NCBI GenBank assembly: GCA_023678885.1
Contig: CM042954.1
Coordinates: forward strand, 4,152,198 to 4,216,197
Reading direction: 5' to 3'
DNA length: 64,000 nt
Source: Pogostemon cablin
Taxonomy: Eukaryota; Streptophyta; Magnoliopsida; Lamiales; Lamiaceae
This document shows, one piece after another, positions 21,884 to 33,165 of the stretch (its first letter is position 1; the number at the start of each line of letters is the position of its first letter). The translations under genes were made by a program, and so were the position numbers. Under the pieces are notes generated by a model. That model saw nothing but the letters and a program-made list of their open reading frames with translations. It had not been told where the DNA came from and did no database searches.

Positions 21884-24241
21884 ACCTGAAAATATTCACG
21901 AGTTAAGAAATCTGGAAGACTATTATCTTCTCATTTTTTATAAACAATCTCAAAATCAAATGGGGCTAAATGAGCCTGCCATCTAGCGAACATTTGCTTA
22001 GAAACATCATGTTTAAAATCTTTCTGAAACATAAATTTAGCTGCATTGCAGTCTGTTACAATAGTAAATTTCTGATTATATAAATCATCTTGAAATTTTA
22101 AAACACATTTAACAATTGCAAGAATCTCTTTAGCAATAGTAGCATAATTTTTCTGAGAATCATTCCATTTCCCAGAATGAAATCTAACAAGATATGTTTG
22201 TTTATTATCCGGATTAATTTGGGTTAATATACCACCAAATCCTATATTAGAGGCATCTGTCTCTATAATCTTTTTCCAATTTGGATAGATAATCATTAAG
22301 CAAGGTAGAGTTTTGACTCTAGATTTAATCTTTCTAACAACATCAGTATGACTATTAGTCCATGGTTTAGGATTCTTCTTAAGTCTATCACATAAAATAG
22401 TTGTGTCCTTAACCAAATTATGATAATAAGGAGCAATATAATTAATACTTCCTAAAAATCTTTGTAACTGAGTTTTATTAGTTATTTCATCAGGAAATTT
22501 ATTAGCAAAATCAATGCTTCTATTAATAGGAATAATATTTCCTTTTTTCAATGATATGACCTAGAAATCTAATTCTAGTCTGAAATAATTCCATTTTTGG
22601 TTTAGAAATTACTAATCCATTCTGAATAATTAATGATTTAAAAATATGCAAATGTTTAAAATGCATTTCAATGGTCTTTGAATAAACCAAGATATCATCA
22701 ATATAAACAATTATAAACTCACTATAAGGAGTAAAGATATCATTCATAATCTTCTGAAATTCAGAAGGAGCATTCTTTAATCCAAATGTCATTACATTCC
22801 ATTCATAATGTCCTATTGGAACATTAAATGTTGTCTTGTATCTATCAGATTTATTAATCTGAATTTGCCAGTATCCTGACTTAAGATCGAATTTCGAAAA
22901 TATCAGACTATTATAAAGTCTATCCAATAAATCCTTTTTATTAGGAATTGGATGTCTGATCCATTTCAGAACTTTATTTAGAGGTTTGAAATTATTAACC
23001 AATCTTGGAATACCTCTTTCAATCTCAGAGTGTTTATTAACATAAAATGCAGTACATGACCACGGAGATTGAGAATGACTAATAAGTCCTTTATGTAATA
23101 AAGATTCAATTTCTTTTTTACATAATTCTAAATATTCTGAATTCATTTGACAAGGTTTAGCCTTTGTTGGAATATTCTTTTCATCAAAAGAATCCTCATA
23201 AGGTAAAGAAATAATATGTTTTTTCCTATCCCAAAAAGCATTTGGATGATCATCACAAATTTCTAATGAAAATTGATTTTTCACAAGACTAATTATATCC
23301 TGTAATCTAGGATTTTTCAATTGATCATCAAGAGTAATAATATTAATCTCTTGTTTTAAAAAACTAATTTGATCTTGTTTTGCCTTGATATTATCATAAA
23401 GACTATGCAAAACTTTTGTAAAAGGCTCAATAATAAATTCAAGGAAAATATTATCTCCTTTAAAAGTACCAATAATACCTTTATTATCAATCTTTTTTAT
23501 AGGGTAAATATTATTCAAAAATGGAGTACCAAGTATAACTTGGTTTGAAATATTTTTTGCAAGTATAAAACTTTGTGAAATACATTTGTTATTAACACAC
23601 ACATAAGCTTTAGGGAGTTTATAATTAATCTGGAGTTTATCACCTCCTGAATGTCATAATATATGACTAGTTTTATGAAAATATCTAGTAGGTATTTACC
23701 CTTCCTGTATAACATTTAAATCTGCACCACTATCAACAAGAGCAGTAAATGTTTTTGTATAATGATTATCAATCAATAGTGATATTTTTATATACAATTT
23801 TTGGGATATAATCATCTCAATAGTAGAAAGAAATGTGTCATTGAACATACTAGGTTTATTAACCTCAATATTTTGAGAAATATTCTCATGTGAAATATTT
23901 TTTCGTTTAGAAAATTCTTCTAATCTAGATATTCTAGATTCTTGAATAAGATTCTTATTCTTTAATAATTTTATTTCTTCTCTGAGATTATTAACCTCTT
24001 TATGAAAATCCTGTAGAGATATATCTCTTTGAACCAGATATTTTGTTCTTAACTGGTTCATGACTTCTGTCATGTTATAAGACTTATTCTTATTAAGAAT
24101 CTCTTGAGTCAATTCTTCTTCTTTATTAGAAGAGGAAGCTCCATTACCAATTTCATTAATAATTTGATTCCTTAATAAAGGATCTTTAATCATTTTTAGC
24201 ACCTCAAAGATATAATCAGAGGTTAAAACATTAATCATCAT
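21880..24241 (-). pseudogene. Viral aspartic protease, reverse transcriptase and RNase H
   Basis: The protease active site is ALVDSGADLNVI near 23725. Upstream (24241-23800) is a coiled-coil-like, charged stretch with LREEIKLLKNKN. RT lies in a 359-codon open block (23602-22523) with PRLVNNFKPLNK, FSKFDLKSGYWQIQ, MTFGLKNAPSEFQ and the catalytic YIDDILVYS intact. RNase H is in 22551-21931 with ETDASNIGFGGIL and TDCNAAKFMF. Frameshifts near 23700-23600 and 22540 break the polyprotein. A stop near 21930 lies before the RNase H end. Confidence 0.88.
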
Positions 24242-24249
24242 ATCTGAGA

Positions 24250-26285
24250 ATTGAGATATAATCTTATAAAACTCAGATTGATTATTATCAAGATTATTAA
24301 TCTCTTTTGGACATATTAATCCTTCTTTACAAGGCTCACATTCTTTTGATTCAGAAATATCTTCATCAACTAAATTATTAATGATTTCTTCTTCTGATTC
24401 AGAAGTGGATGAAAATTCTGATTCTGATTTCTCAAATTCAGATTTTTCTTCAAGAGTCTGTATTATTATTTCCTTGATATCATCAGAAATCTCAAGATTA
24501 TTAATCTTTTTCTTCGTCCAGCAAAATTCTTTGGTATGACCTTTTTTACCACATATTTTACAATATCTTTCTTTTTTCTTATTATATCATTGTCTATAAG
24601 ACTTCTTTTGGAACTTTTCTTCCTTTCTTTTATTCTTTTTCTCAAACTGTCTAGGAGAATATCTCCTATGTTTAGGTTTATAAACCTTTTTATCTCTATT
24701 AATTTTGGTTTTACTGGATGAAGGATTATCCAAACCAAATTGTTGACAAAATTCTCCCAATTGTTTTTTCTCATTAAGATTTTGCCTTTTAATCTGTTGA
24801 TTTAGCTTTATTTCATTACATAAAGCTAATCCTTCTTGAATACAAGTGTCTATTAGAGCACCATAAGTATAACTTTCATATGGAATCATAATATGATTAC
24901 GTTTTAGGGTTTTTCTTACCCTTTCAGCAAATAAGATGGGTAATCCATCAATAAATTTTGATTTTCAATGAATGTTATTACATTTTGGTAATTCCATCAC
25001 TCTGCTTAGGAAAGTATCCTTATACAACCTAAAATCAGAGAGTGTTTTACACCTCAATGTTTGCAGAAGTGTTCTAATAGTATCACTATTATCACTGAAC
25101 CTTCCAGTGAAGTGTTCAATTATATTAACTGCAAGTGTATAAACTGCATTTTCGGTAGTATTATTACCTTCTTGTTTAACCATATTGAGAATATTATCTC
25201 TATCATTTTGAGATAAATAATTATCCCACCAGCCTTTAAGCTGTCCAGTAAATCCAGCAACTATCATTGTTGCAATAACCTTATCAGAATTATTGCTATT
25301 TTTACAAATAGTTGAGTACATAAATCTGTTTATTATAAATCTGTTTATTAGAAAAGCCATCAATATTCCATTCATATGTCTTATTACCATAATAACTAAT
25401 ATCAATAGTATCAGTGTATTCTTCGTGTAATACATCCATGGGTGTTGGTCTATTATAATAAAACTTATTCTGAATTGGCTTATCAGCCCATTTAGTATTG
25501 ATCTTATTAATCTGATTTTGAAAAACCTGCCTACAATCAAGATTTTCTATGATATTATCATATAACTCTTTATCAAGAGCTTTTATACTAAGTTTATTAA
25601 ACTTTTCCTCAAGATATTTCTCAAGCTCATATAATGGCTTGATTTTAAAATTAGATATTACTGGAGGTGGTTGGAAGCTTGGCAAAGCTTCTTTTCCCCT
25701 ATCTGTAATTTTTACAGGCTGGAGATTTTGTAAATCTTTTTTCTCCTTTTCTGTAACTATTACAGTGAGTTGACTATTTTTATTAATAATTGATATTATC
25801 ATATCCAGTTTATTATGAATAGACTGGATTTGTTCTCCTAATATATTCAAAAACAAATTTGTATAATTCTGATTTTCAAACATAGTATTAATATGTTTAC
25901 AAGTAATTTGTATTGTATCATCTTCTATAAGTTTAGCAAAAGCTAGAAAATTATAAATTTTTCCATTTTTTTCAATAAGAAAAGATTGTTGTGGAGGATA
26001 TATATCTGTCACAACTGTGTCATTTTGCAAATTATAATTTCTTTCTAAAATAGAAATATAATTTTTTACATAGGTATTCATAAACCATGCTGCAAAAGGT
26101 ATTAACATATTTTTTTCTTCACATGTTTCATAAAATTCATCTTGAAAACTTATAATTTCATTTTGAGTAAAATTCTCAAAAAACCATTTTCTAAAAGACT
26201 TATAACCTTGGCTTTTAAATTCTTCAGAAATAATTTTTCTGGCTGAAGAACCAGGACTGAAATCTATTTTTTCATTTAAATCCAT
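24250..26285 (-). pseudogene. Viral coat-protein region with zinc knuckle
   Basis: A 327-codon open block (26285-25302) begins MDLNEKIDFSPGSS. It is followed in another frame (about 25325-24965) by GFTGQLKGWWDNYLSQNDRD and RTLLQTLRCKTLSDFRLYKD, which resemble the core capsid region of caulimovirids. Next come a basic stretch (24890-24590) and the zinc knuckle CKICGKKGHTKEFC near 24560-24520, spacing C-x2-C-x4-H-x4-C. An acidic Ser/Glu-rich tail follows. Frameshifts near 25310, 24965 and 24590 separate the parts. It would form the capsid and bind pregenomic RNA. Confidence 0.78.
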
Positions 26286-26288
26286 AAA

Positions 26289-26729
26289 TTAAATTTTAAA
26301 ATTCATTTCCGACATTGTCGGTTCTGACTCATCTATATTACAAGTATTAGCTTCTCTGACAATATTATTCCTGTTAATATATAATCTCTCTGTAACAGGA
26401 GTAAATATTTCAGAATTGGTATCTTCTCTTATCTGAGAAGTTGAAGATCGTAGCAATTCCACTTTATAATTTATTGGAGAAATATAATTTCTCATTGAAT
26501 TATATCTTTGGAGAGACTTATTATTCTCAAATCTTATATTAGCTGTTCCATCACTATTCTGTAAAATATCAAAAATATTATTATGATTTTGTACCTGTGT
26601 TTGAACAGGAACTGCTTGTTCAATAATCCAATTTTCTGGAAAGTCAATTTCTTCCCATTTAATTAGTTTTCTAGTCGTAATATTAGACCTACTGAAATTC
26701 GTTTCAATTATTATTGTTTCATTTTTCAT
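26289..26729 (-). pseudogene. Viral ORF segment between movement and coat regions
   Basis: 146 codons, begins MKNETIIIETNFSRSNITTR. The stop at 26291-26289 is followed three bases later by the ATG of the coat block. The movement core ends at a stop 18 bases upstream of this ATG. These stops may be decay of one polyprotein or genuine short-spaced ORFs; one damaged copy cannot decide. By position it corresponds to the C-terminal part of the movement protein or the linker to the coat. Confidence 0.55.
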
Positions 26730-26747
26730 TTTATCAATACGTTTACA

Positions 26748-27194
26748 CTAAGGATTCAGTGTATATAATGGTTTATAATATATTCTGTAACAGATACATA
26801 TAACTTCGGTTCTATTAGCTAAGCTGGATTGTATTATACCCATTAAAGATTGCTTCCAATTCAAATTTCTACCATCTCTTAAAGTAGCTATAAAATTTTC
26901 TGGTAATCCTTTTAAAGTCAAAGGTTTAAATGCAATTTGCACTAATCCTATATGAAGGAATTTATGAGTATTGCTATAAGCACCTATATCCTTTTCAGAT
27001 AATAATCTAATTATCATATCATTACTATCTAATGAAATCGATTCTTCAGTAGTTTTGACTACTTGTTTTAAACCTATTTTTCCAAAAGTACCTAATTGAT
27101 ATATTAATCTAGGTTCTATCTTAGGAATGGTCCACTTATTAAGCAAATCTAAATTCTCTGGAATATCATTGGTATTATGAATACATCGAGACAA
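26748..27194 (-). pseudogene. Viral movement protein, core only, fused to MITE sequence
   Basis: The stretch HKFLHIGLVQIAFKPLTLKG, then LRDGRNLNWKQSLMGIIQ, is the pattern of the 30K-superfamily movement protein of caulimovirids, which widens plasmodesmata. The first codons (MSRCIHN) come from the MITE end, because TACATCGAGACAAA is also present at 15326-15339 in MITE copy 1. The native N-terminus is therefore lost and the apparent start is chance. The block ends at a stop at 26750-26748. Confidence 0.75.
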
Positions 27195-27329
27195 AAGTGG
27201 TATTAGGAGATATACTGCATCAATCCCCCCTTAATCATGGCAAGCAAACGACCCCTTAATGTATTGATTATGTTGTTTTTGTACATGGATAAAATATTTA
27301 TAAGGTGGGGTATAATGGTAATTTTATTA

Positions 27330-27573
27330 CTCCCTCTGTCCGGTTCTAAGGTATTCATTTGCTTTTTGCACGTGGACAGTTTAAAGGTCTTTATTTGCTT
27401 TTTGCACATGAATTAAGGAGTATTATTCTTATAGATAAAGTGGGTAGTTGTATTAGAGGGAAGTGATGGGTCATATTGTGTACTTTCTTTACTAAATAAA
27501 TAGAGAAAATTGATACATTTGAAGCGAACGCTAAAAATAATGAAATGAATATCTTAGAAGCGGATGGAGGGAG
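27330..27573. mobile_element. Stowaway-like MITE
   Basis: It begins CTCCCTCTGTCCGGTTCTAA and ends AGAAGCGGATGGAGGGAG, flanked by TA (27328-27329, 27574-27575). Length is 244 bp. It lies about 150 bp upstream of the CCS start codon, within its likely promoter. Confidence 0.88.
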
Positions 27574-28331
27574 TACTATTTATTTAAAAGTTGGGCGCCT
27601 TCTTTGTTGGCAATAATATCACCCCTAAGAAAAATACTTTTAATTTAATTCTAGAATACACGAGCATAGGGGGAATTGAGGGAACAAGTCAGAAGAAATC
27701 AGGGGAAGTAAAAGAGGAAAATGGCATTTCTGAAGTGGGTGGTCACCACAAAAACAATAGTCATAGCAGCTAACGTCGTAGTTCCAGCAGCATTTGCTTA
27801 CTCTTCAATTTCCTCCACTTCTTTGAATTCACATTCTTTTGTGTCTTTCATAGTCGATTCAAGAATTCGTACCTCCGCCCTTACAGTTTATCTTCTAATC
27901 TGAATTGTGGACCCCAAAAGTCGGGTCTTCTGAAGGGTTTTGACAATCCATCTTCAGCTGTTGTTGAAATGGATCAGGATCAACCAAACCAGGTGATAAT
28001 TGCTCTTTTTTCGTATGATTATGTTGGTTTATTGTATTGTTATTTTTTCTATGTTTTGGATTATTTATTTCTTATTCCAAAAAATTGGAGCCTCGAGTTT
28101 AATTGGTTTGTGGGGATTTTCTTGAATTTGTGTTGCAGAATGGAACGCTCTTGCCGGAGTTACTGGTGAGTTCTATTTTTCTTTTAATGATGATGATTAT
28201 TTGTGGATTGATTAATATCACTTTCTGTTGTTTGAATGAGATATTTAAGTTGTAAGGGATTGTTATACACTTTTTATTATTCACTCTCGAACCTAAAATC
28301 TTCTGTTCATGCGATATTATTTAGAAAAACA

Positions 28332-30939
28332 TGATAACTTGGTCATGATAGTTTATTCTTGAGAGAATCATTCATATGAACGTATTCTAGAACTTGACTT
28401 GGAGTCTTGTGTGAGACTTATAATTGGTGAATTACTAAGACATGATCTTAAGCCATTCTTGATTACTTGAGTTACTTAGCCAAAAATTTACCTTCCTATT
28501 GGTTATGTATACCTTTGGTAGCTCCGTTTGAGCCTTAAAAAGATTTTCTTTGGCAAGCCAAATAAAAGAGCCTTATTTTACCTTTACTTGAGCTTTGTTA
28601 AAATACCCATTCATTAATAGAGAGTTGAGGTGAATAAGTGTTGCAAGAAGAAGAAGGAAGATAGAATGAGTTTGAGTAAAGTAAAAGAAGTGTATGGTTA
28701 AAACCTTGTTTAGAGGTAGTGCCTGAAACTGGTACCCAGATTACTGTTTAAAAAGGGTAGTGCCTACAACCGGTACCCGAGTTATCAAAGAAGAATGATG
28801 TTGATGCAAGGAAGAGAAGGAAATTTAAAAAAATTGCAAGTGCAAGAGAAGAAATTGGAGGAGAATATGTAGCTGAATGAAGAAAGCAAGAACTCCAAGG
28901 TAACTCTCTACTAGTGTTTGAGTCACTTTATCTAAATTTTCCTACCCTTTCCAAAGAGCCAACATTACAACCCAAAAACAAGTCCTTTGTGATTCTAGTA
29001 ATGAGTTGATTGTGAGTTGATTTTTGAGACCCTTGCCAAGCTTATAGTTATGCGTGAGTATGGATTGAGTATGTATTAACCTGTTAAGTGCAACTAGCAC
29101 TTGAGTGAGAGAGTAAACACTTATCTTGTGAGCTAGATAACTTAGTACTCTGAATGGTAATATGATTGAGTAATGTTTTACATGAATGATATATATGATG
29201 CAGGAAATACTTTTCTTTAATTAATGAAATTGCATGTGTAATATGTGTTGTACTTGATGATCCTCGTGAATTATACACGACTCCTAATTTTGATTGCGTT
29301 GCCTCGGGACGAGCAACATGTAAGTTTGGGGGTTTGATGAGTGTGTTAATTCATGAATCTTGCACAGAGATTTGTGCTATTATGAAGTGTTTGAAGGATG
29401 AAATTGGATGTAAACCGATAAATATTGTATGAAGTCACGAATCAGGTGTTGTTGGAGCTATTTGAGTGGTTTTTCGAAGGAAATCGGAGTGGAAGTGTTG
29501 AAAATCGAAGAGAGGAAGTCGAAGCCATCCGTTGGGCAAAGCAGGAGTGCAATTCTACCTGAAGGAGATAAATTTGACCAGCCCTTCAAGTCGAATTGGC
29601 AGCACACATGAGCAGAAGGTGGATTCGACCACGACAGGGATAATTCGACTTGGGCATCAGGTCAAATTGAGGTTGAATTGGTTGGCAGAGATGCCGATTC
29701 AACCTCATCGCTTCGATTCGACCTGGGCAGTTGGTCGAATCGAGCACCTGGGACTTATAGTAGGCCGATTCGACTTGCGATTCGACTTGTGGTGGTCAAT
29801 TCGACCAGTAGCTGAAGTCTAATCGAGCTTCGAAAACTTACCATATCCGTATTTTTACACCCTCAGTGCATGTGATCACTTAAAAAGCCCATTCTAGGCC
29901 CGGGAGACGTGATTACAAGTATAAAAGAAGGCTTATGCAGCAGTATAGAAAGTCATTCATTCAATCAAGACTTGGAGACATAAAGTTGAGAGGAGAGTCG
30001 ATCATCCATCATTCGGAGGGGCTGCAAGAGAAGTTCCGCTGGAGATTCAAGTAAGATCGGTCCAACTAACCATGATTGTTCTTAGATCAATCATGGGCTA
30101 GAGCCGCTTCGGTAGTTCTAGGGTTATGAAGGTTTCATGAGTTAATTTTTCTTTCGTGTGTAAACTCCGTACAACACTACTTGTGGTTTATTTTATATAA
30201 GATTGCGTGTTTTTAATCCATACTCACGGTCGTTTTGTGCATCAATAATTATTGTGTAGAGTCTGAATACATAACTTGGTTATTAGTTGAGTGTGTTCAC
30301 TGCTGAGCAGGGTGTTATGTTATAATTTTAAGTGAAGGGATTCCGAAGTCTTATTAGAATTATCTTATATGAATACTTATTATTGAATCATATTCGGGTT
30401 AATAAGTAGGATAAAGAGTATAATTTCATAGTACCTATAAAGAGAGATCATATCGGGTTAGAGCACTAAGTGCACGAGAAATAATTGATACTGATAGTAC
30501 CTAGAAAGGGGATGAATTATATCTCTTGCTCCGAAGATATTCACACGTGTCATAAGCATCTATACTTATGTCTATAGAGTGAATTTGTATGGTTTAGTGA
30601 TGCGTCCATAAACCACAAGGCAGAGTCGGACATCGTCACATGGAAGATGAATTAATAAGGGGAACTGGATGACCTAAAGGACTGCCTACTATCTTACTTG
30701 ATCACAACTCACTTATCTCTTCTTCTTGTTATATTTACTTGCTATTTCAATTAATAGTTGTTACTAAATCTCAATATTACAACCATTATATTTTTCAAAC
30801 TAGTCTTAGTTTACTAGAATATAATTAAACTGATATTTATCCGTCCCTTGGGTTCGATATATAACTTGGTCACTTTCGTAACTACGATTAATATCCTTCA
30901 TATTTGGAGATTAATTGTGTGTTGAGAAAATTCCTATCA
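28332..30939 (+). repeat. 5' LTR of the Athila-like element
   Basis: Starts TGATAACTTGGTCATG and ends TTCCTATCA, directly before the primer site; TGATA/TATCA are inverted ends. It matches 38621-41212 along its length. 29560-29830 contains a cluster of TTCGACC/GGTCGAA units. The true left end is uncertain because the 3' copy reads TGCTTGG at the same place and no TSD is seen. Confidence 0.75.
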
Positions 30940-30945
30940 AGTTTA

Positions 30946-30963
30946 AGGTGTCGTTGTCGGGGA
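30946..30963 (+). other. Primer-binding site (degenerate, tRNA-Asp type)
   Basis: GGTGTCGTTGTCGGGGAC lies seven bases after the LTR. It differs by a few transitions (C to T) from the usual TGGCGCCGTTGCCGGGGA. Confidence 0.7.
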
Positions 30964-31052
30964 CGACATAAAATATCTTTTTGTTATTTTTTGTTTTATC
31001 AGGACTATTTTAATTCTTGTTTTACTGTCTAACTCTTAATCTTTTCAGGTGT

Positions 31053-32530
31053 ATGCTTACAAGATCAAAGAAAGGTTAATTAGAACCATATAATCCTGAG
31101 ATCGGAGCGTCATTGAGGAAGAAAAAGAAGAAGAAGGGTAAGAATAAGAACGTAGATCCAACTAAAGCTCTTAACTTAGGAGTTGAAGTTGACGTGCTAA
31201 ATTTGCAAACGATTGAAGCTACAACCGAAGTTAATTTGGAAGTAGTGATAGTCAACATGGCAGCGAATCCGGACAATCTGGCCATCCGTGAAGTCTTTAA
31301 GAATAACGGGGCTGGACACTTTGGGCTTCTAGGAGCAAAGGGGGCTAATGCGGATTTCGATCTTCACCCCACTCTTATTAGCACGATAGAAAAGAACTCC
31401 TTTTCAAGAGGGTCTTTTGAGGATCCGCAAAAGCATCTAAACAAGTTCTTGGGCTATGCAATTACTCAAAAAGATACAGGAGAACATTAAGATGCACGGA
31501 AGATCCTCTTGTTTAAATTCTTGCTTACTGAAAAGGCAAGAGATTGGTATGACATTATTAATACAGCTGAATGCACTACTTGGGAGCAATTGAAGTTAAA
31601 GTTCTTGGAAAGATACATGCCACCTTTGAAGGTGTTCAAGATGAAGTAAGACATTAACCAATTTGCTATCGGCGGTGGAGAGAAGTTTCATGAAGCTTGG
31701 GACAGATTCAAGGACATGCTTCGTAAGTGTCCACAACATGGGCTATCTAAAGCTCAATATATCAGCATATTCTACAATGGATTGGACTGTGATTCTCATG
31801 TGTTATTGGATGCTTCTTCTAATGGATCATTGCTTACTAAGTCATCCGTAGAGGCCGAGAAACTTTTTGAAGATATTTCGATGAACTCAAGAGATTGGCC
31901 AACTGATAGAGTGAGAGGCACTTATGTCCTTGGAAAGGTGGCTAAGGTTGAACATGCTATGGTGAAAACAAGTAGAGAAGATGAGATCATCTCTAGCTTG
32001 TCGAATATCAACAAGCTACTTGAGTCCCAACAAAAGCAAATCAGTGATATATCTCAGCGCGTACCAATCATGCAGTAGGAAGTAATGAATGATGGAACGA
32101 TCTAAGAGGAGATGGAAGAAGCAAACTATGGTATGGGCTAAAGTATTCAAGGAACGAGATATCAAAATCAAGGCAACCGGAATTATCAGGGGAACTAAAA
32201 CAATCATGGTCCCCCGGGCAATTATCAACAGCCTAGGAGGCTGGAGTTTTCATGGAGTAATCCTAACAATTCAATTCAAGCTCCGATGGGTGTTGATCCA
32301 GGTGCGAAAGTGGAAGAAGGAAAGCCGAATTTCGAGGATACGGTGAATAGGTACATGGCTAGGAATGATGCTAGAGTGGATCGTCTTGAGGCCAAGTTAG
32401 AGAAGAAGATTGATGCAAGCCATAAGGATTTGACTACACAAATGAAAGACCTTACATTGTTTATGGGGGAGACAGCAGAAAGTGTTAACAAGCTCACTCA
32501 AAATATTGAGAAAGGGAAGCTCCCGTCGTA
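31053..32530 (+). pseudogene. Athila-like gag
   Basis: Begins MLTRSKKG, then a stop at 31077, a lysine-rich tract and the gag core: FDLHPTLISTIEKNSFSRGS, EDPQKHLNKFL, W-Y-D-I-I, FHEAWDRFKDMLRKCPQHGL and FYNGLDCDSHVLLDA. Further stops occur at 31488, 31648 and 32077, then a shift into 32286-32530 (a charged, coiled-coil-like end). Gag would form the particle. It is inactive here. Confidence 0.8.
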
Positions 32531-32624
32531 AAGTATTGAGAATCCAAAGTCCTGGAACTCCATCACATTGAGGTCTGGAACACAGTACAAGGGACCGATG
32601 AGGCTGGAATCGAAATTTAACATG

Positions 32625-33060
32625 TCAAGGGCTCAATTCGACCCCAATTCGACCAACTCCACATGTCGAATTCAACAGGAGAGGTCGAATTGGACGCCTG
32701 AACGTGATGTGGAAGCATCAGAACCTCAATTTGACCAACAATAATTCAATTCGACATGGGGGCCAGGTCGAATTGAGGTCGAATCCACCCGTCCAGAGCA
32801 CTCTGTTTTATCAGAAGCCTGATTTGACCAGCAGCTGTTCAATTTGACCAGACCTTCAGGTCGAATTGAGGTCGAATCAGAGGGTAAAAATCTTACAGTG
32901 AGCTGATTCGACTAGGGGAACTTTAATTCGACCAGACCTTCTGGTCGAATCGGAGATACATGGTGAGAATCTTATTTTAGGTACGCAATTCGACCACTAT
33001 GTGCCCAATTCGACCAGAGCACCTGGTCGAATCGAGGTCGAATTATCCCATACTGAACCT
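32625..33060 (+). repeat. TTCGACC/GGTCGAA minisatellite between gag and protease
   Basis: At least a dozen copies of AATTCGACC or its complement GGTCGAATT, often as the pair GGTCGAATTGAGGTCGAAT, with looser repeats of about 60-120 bp. One frame gives a recurring peptide of the type F-N-S-T-R-P-S-G-R-I-E-V-E, broken by stops. The same motif recurs at 29560-29830, 35690-35980 and 39840-40110. Confidence 0.85.
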
Positions 33061-33165
33061 GTTTCTTCACTGAACATTTCTCGTGATGTGAACATTACTC
33101 CATTGGTTCCAAGTGAGTAAAATACTGAGATCATAGCAGAGAAGAAGTAGGAAAGGGCCAAGAGG

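Larger units (their letters stand above)
19840..27175 (-). mobile_element. Endogenous caulimovirid, nearly full-length, second diverged copy
   Basis: In minus orientation the order is movement protein (N-terminus missing), coat region with zinc knuckle, aspartic protease, RT, RNase H, ORF2, promoter, leader. The right end near 27175 lies inside the movement protein and joins MITE sequence. The left end is in the leader near 19840. It is clearly diverged from the copy at 15608-19712 (many amino-acid differences in ORF2 and RT), so the two entered from different viral variants or long ago. Every frame is interrupted. The genome of about 7.3 kb fits a caulimovirid lacking its 5' few hundred bases. 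Confidence 0.88.
15382..27255. mobile_element. PIF/Harbinger-like MITE, copy 2, split by viral DNA
   Basis: The left part, 15382-15607, starts GTGGTCGTTTGCTTGTGGG. The right part, about 27165-27255, ends CAAGCAAACGACCCC. TTA lies at 15379-15381 (shared with copy 1) and 27256-27258. The left part matches 14358-14585 and the right part matches 15325-15378 of copy 1. Nearly all of the ATT-rich middle is replaced by viral sequence; an ATT-rich remnant persists at 19728-19835. Confidence 0.85.

Noticed and set aside
15700..27200. A replication-competent viral copy
   Set aside because: Every coding region has frameshifts or stops, the movement protein lacks its start, and the other block is rearranged.
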